Positions 63,223-64,000 of a DNA stretch of 64,000 nt are shown piece after piece. A program made the translations under genes and the position numbers. Each line of letters begins with the position of its first letter. Position 1 is the stretch's first letter. The DNA lies in assembly GCA_009720755.1 (NCBI GenBank), contig WNKV01000020.1, positions 47,011-111,010 of the forward strand, given 5' to 3'. Below the pieces are notes generated by a model. The model made no database searches. It was not told where the DNA came from and saw nothing but the letters and a program-made list of their open reading frames with translations. Source of the DNA: Rhodoplanes serenus. GTDB taxonomy: Bacteria > Pseudomonadota > Alphaproteobacteria > Rhizobiales > Xanthobacteraceae.

Positions 63223-64000
63223 ATGCACAAGCTCCAGCGGTTGCTCCTGGCGGGCACCGTTCTGTCCGGCCTGGCGGGTCTGGCGCCCGTCGCCGCGGCG
63301 TCGGATGTCGGCGCCCCCGTGGCCGCCCCCTTGGCCGCCCCCCTGACGCTCGGCCAAATGCTCGCGCAGGCGCCCGAGGCCCAGGAGCGCCCCGGCCAGC
63401 CGCCGCGCGGCGCACCGGGGCAACCGCAACGCCCGGGCGGTGCCCGCGAGGGTGGCCCGCCGGCCGGTGCACCGCCGCCCGGCGCGCCCGCGGCCCGCGA
63501 GGGTGGTCGTCCCGTGCCGCCACCCCCGAGCGCCCAGACCCCGCCGCCCGGCCGCCAGGCTCCGCCCCCGTCCGCCCAGAGCGAGCAGCCGCCGGCCCGC
63601 CCCGGCCGCCCCATGGCGCCACCGCCCGCCGCCGAGGGCCAGCGCCCCGGTGCGCCGCCGCCTCCGGCGGCTCAGGATCGGCAGCCGCCCGGCCCTCCCG
63701 CGGCCCGTGAGGGTGGCCGACCTGTGCCGCCGCCCCCGAGCGCCCAGACCCCGCCGCCCGGCCGCCAGGCCCCGCCCCCGTCCGCCCAGAGCGAGCAGCC
63801 GCCGGCCCGCCCGGGCCGCCCCGTTGCGCCGCCCCCGGCCGCCGAAGGCCAGCGCCCTGGTGCACCGCCGCCGCCTCCGACGGCTCAGGATCGGCAGCCG
63901 CCCGGCCCGCCCGCGGCCCGCGAGGGTGGCCGTCCCGTGCCGCCGCCTCCGAGCGCCCAGACCCCGCCGCCCGGCCGTCAACCGCCGCCCCCTTCCGCCC
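63223..64000 (+). CDS. Secreted Pro-rich repeat protein (3' end outside window)
   Basis: The first 259 residues of a protein that continues past the window. A signal peptide (LQRLLLAGTVLSGLAGLAPV..AAA) is followed by a Pro/Ala/Arg/Gln-rich region with a 70-71 residue repeat of form GGRPVPPPPSAQTPPPGR.. QAPPPSAQSEQPPARPGR .. APPPAAEGQRPGAP. Proteins of this type in Rhizobiales often carry a C-terminal OmpA peptidoglycan-binding domain; that would lie outside. The region is periplasmic or outer-membrane by its signal. Confidence 0.7.
   Translation, partial: MHKLQRLLLAGTVLSGLAGLAPVAAASDVGAPVAAPLAAPLTLGQMLAQAPEAQERPGQPPRGAPGQPQRPGGAREGGPPAGAPPPGAPAAREGGRPVPPPPSAQTPPPGRQAPPPSAQSEQPPARPGRPMAPPPAAEGQRPGAPPPPAAQDRQPPGPPAAREGGRPVPPPPSAQTPPPGRQAPPPSAQSEQPPARPGRPVAPPPAAEGQRPGAPPPPPTAQDRQPPGPPAAREGGRPVPPPPSAQTPPPGRQPPPPSA
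63502..64000 (+). repeat. Tandem 210/213-bp coding repeats
   Basis: The unit starting GGTGGTCGTCCC begins at 63502, 63712 and 63925, so periods are 210 and 213 bp, the second carrying one extra Pro codon. Copies are nearly identical at DNA level, with the third cut by the window end. Confidence 0.85.

Overview
The window is high-GC alphaproteobacterial DNA, most likely from a chromosome of the order Hyphomicrobiales (Rhizobiales). The assignment rests on gene content: ctrA and chpT of the cell-cycle phosphorelay, a CheA with a C-terminal receiver domain, an EipA/DUF1134 envelope protein, DUF2336, DUF2927 and DUF3422 proteins, and a candidate sigma-EcfG promoter. I cannot name the genus.

Layout. 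1-4974: remnant of an integrated plasmid-like element (HicBA toxin-antitoxin, ParA plus ribbon-helix-helix partner, frameshifted replication initiator, iteron array, HTH protein, twice-frameshifted tyrosine integrase) abutting a tRNA-Lys gene; by eye its GC is lower than the rest. 5343-15969: secreted LTXXQ-type protein, flhA, small membrane protein, ECF sigma/anti-sigma pair, fliJ, fliI and ctrA. 15079-21915: chemotaxis genes, transcribed chpT-cheA-cheW-cheY-cheB-cheR on the minus strand. 22027-26509: cysQ-like phosphatase, YHS protein, EipA, membrane-anchored coiled-coil protein, DUF2927 protein. 26565-33273: an aberrant tRNA-Cys-like sequence, a candidate sigma-EcfG promoter, then rsbR-rsbS-rsbT followed by an ATPase/SpoIIE-phosphatase fusion and two hybrid histidine kinases. 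33274-34197: repeat-rich, apparently non-coding. 34184-39030: uronate catabolism (KDPG aldolase, KDG kinase, GH88-type hydrolase, SDR) with palindromic repeats between genes. 39673-41654: unrecognised protein plus DMT transporter behind a GANTC/TTAA-rich promoter. 41710-49788: GGDEF-EAL protein, CoA transferase/hydrolase, DUF2336 protein, chemoreceptor. 49821-57906: secreted 5'-nucleotidase-like enzyme; a nitric-oxide related set (Crp/Fnr regulator, DUF1858, MIP18/DUF59, DUF2249, NnrS) with two TTG-N8-CAA boxes; glycosyltransferase and UPF0104-type membrane protein. 58206-61395: TRAP transporter with palindromic elements in both spacers. 61677-64000: DUF3422 protein and the start of a Pro-rich secreted protein with 210-213 bp tandem repeats.

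How the genes fit together. Motility and cell cycle are closely linked here: CtrA and ChpT flank or sit inside the flagellar/chemotaxis genes, and TTAA/GANTC motifs lie between fliI and ctrA and near flhA. The rsb block is the most unusual system. It has stressosome parts (RsbR, RsbS, RsbT) but no recognisable sigma-B or anti-anti-sigma output; instead it continues, through 4-bp gene overlaps, into an RsbW-like ATPase fused to an RsbX/SpoIIE phosphatase, then a histidine kinase with an RsbT-like ATPase at its N-terminus, then a REC-HisKA-HATPase-REC kinase. This suggests a stressosome feeding phosphorelay signalling.
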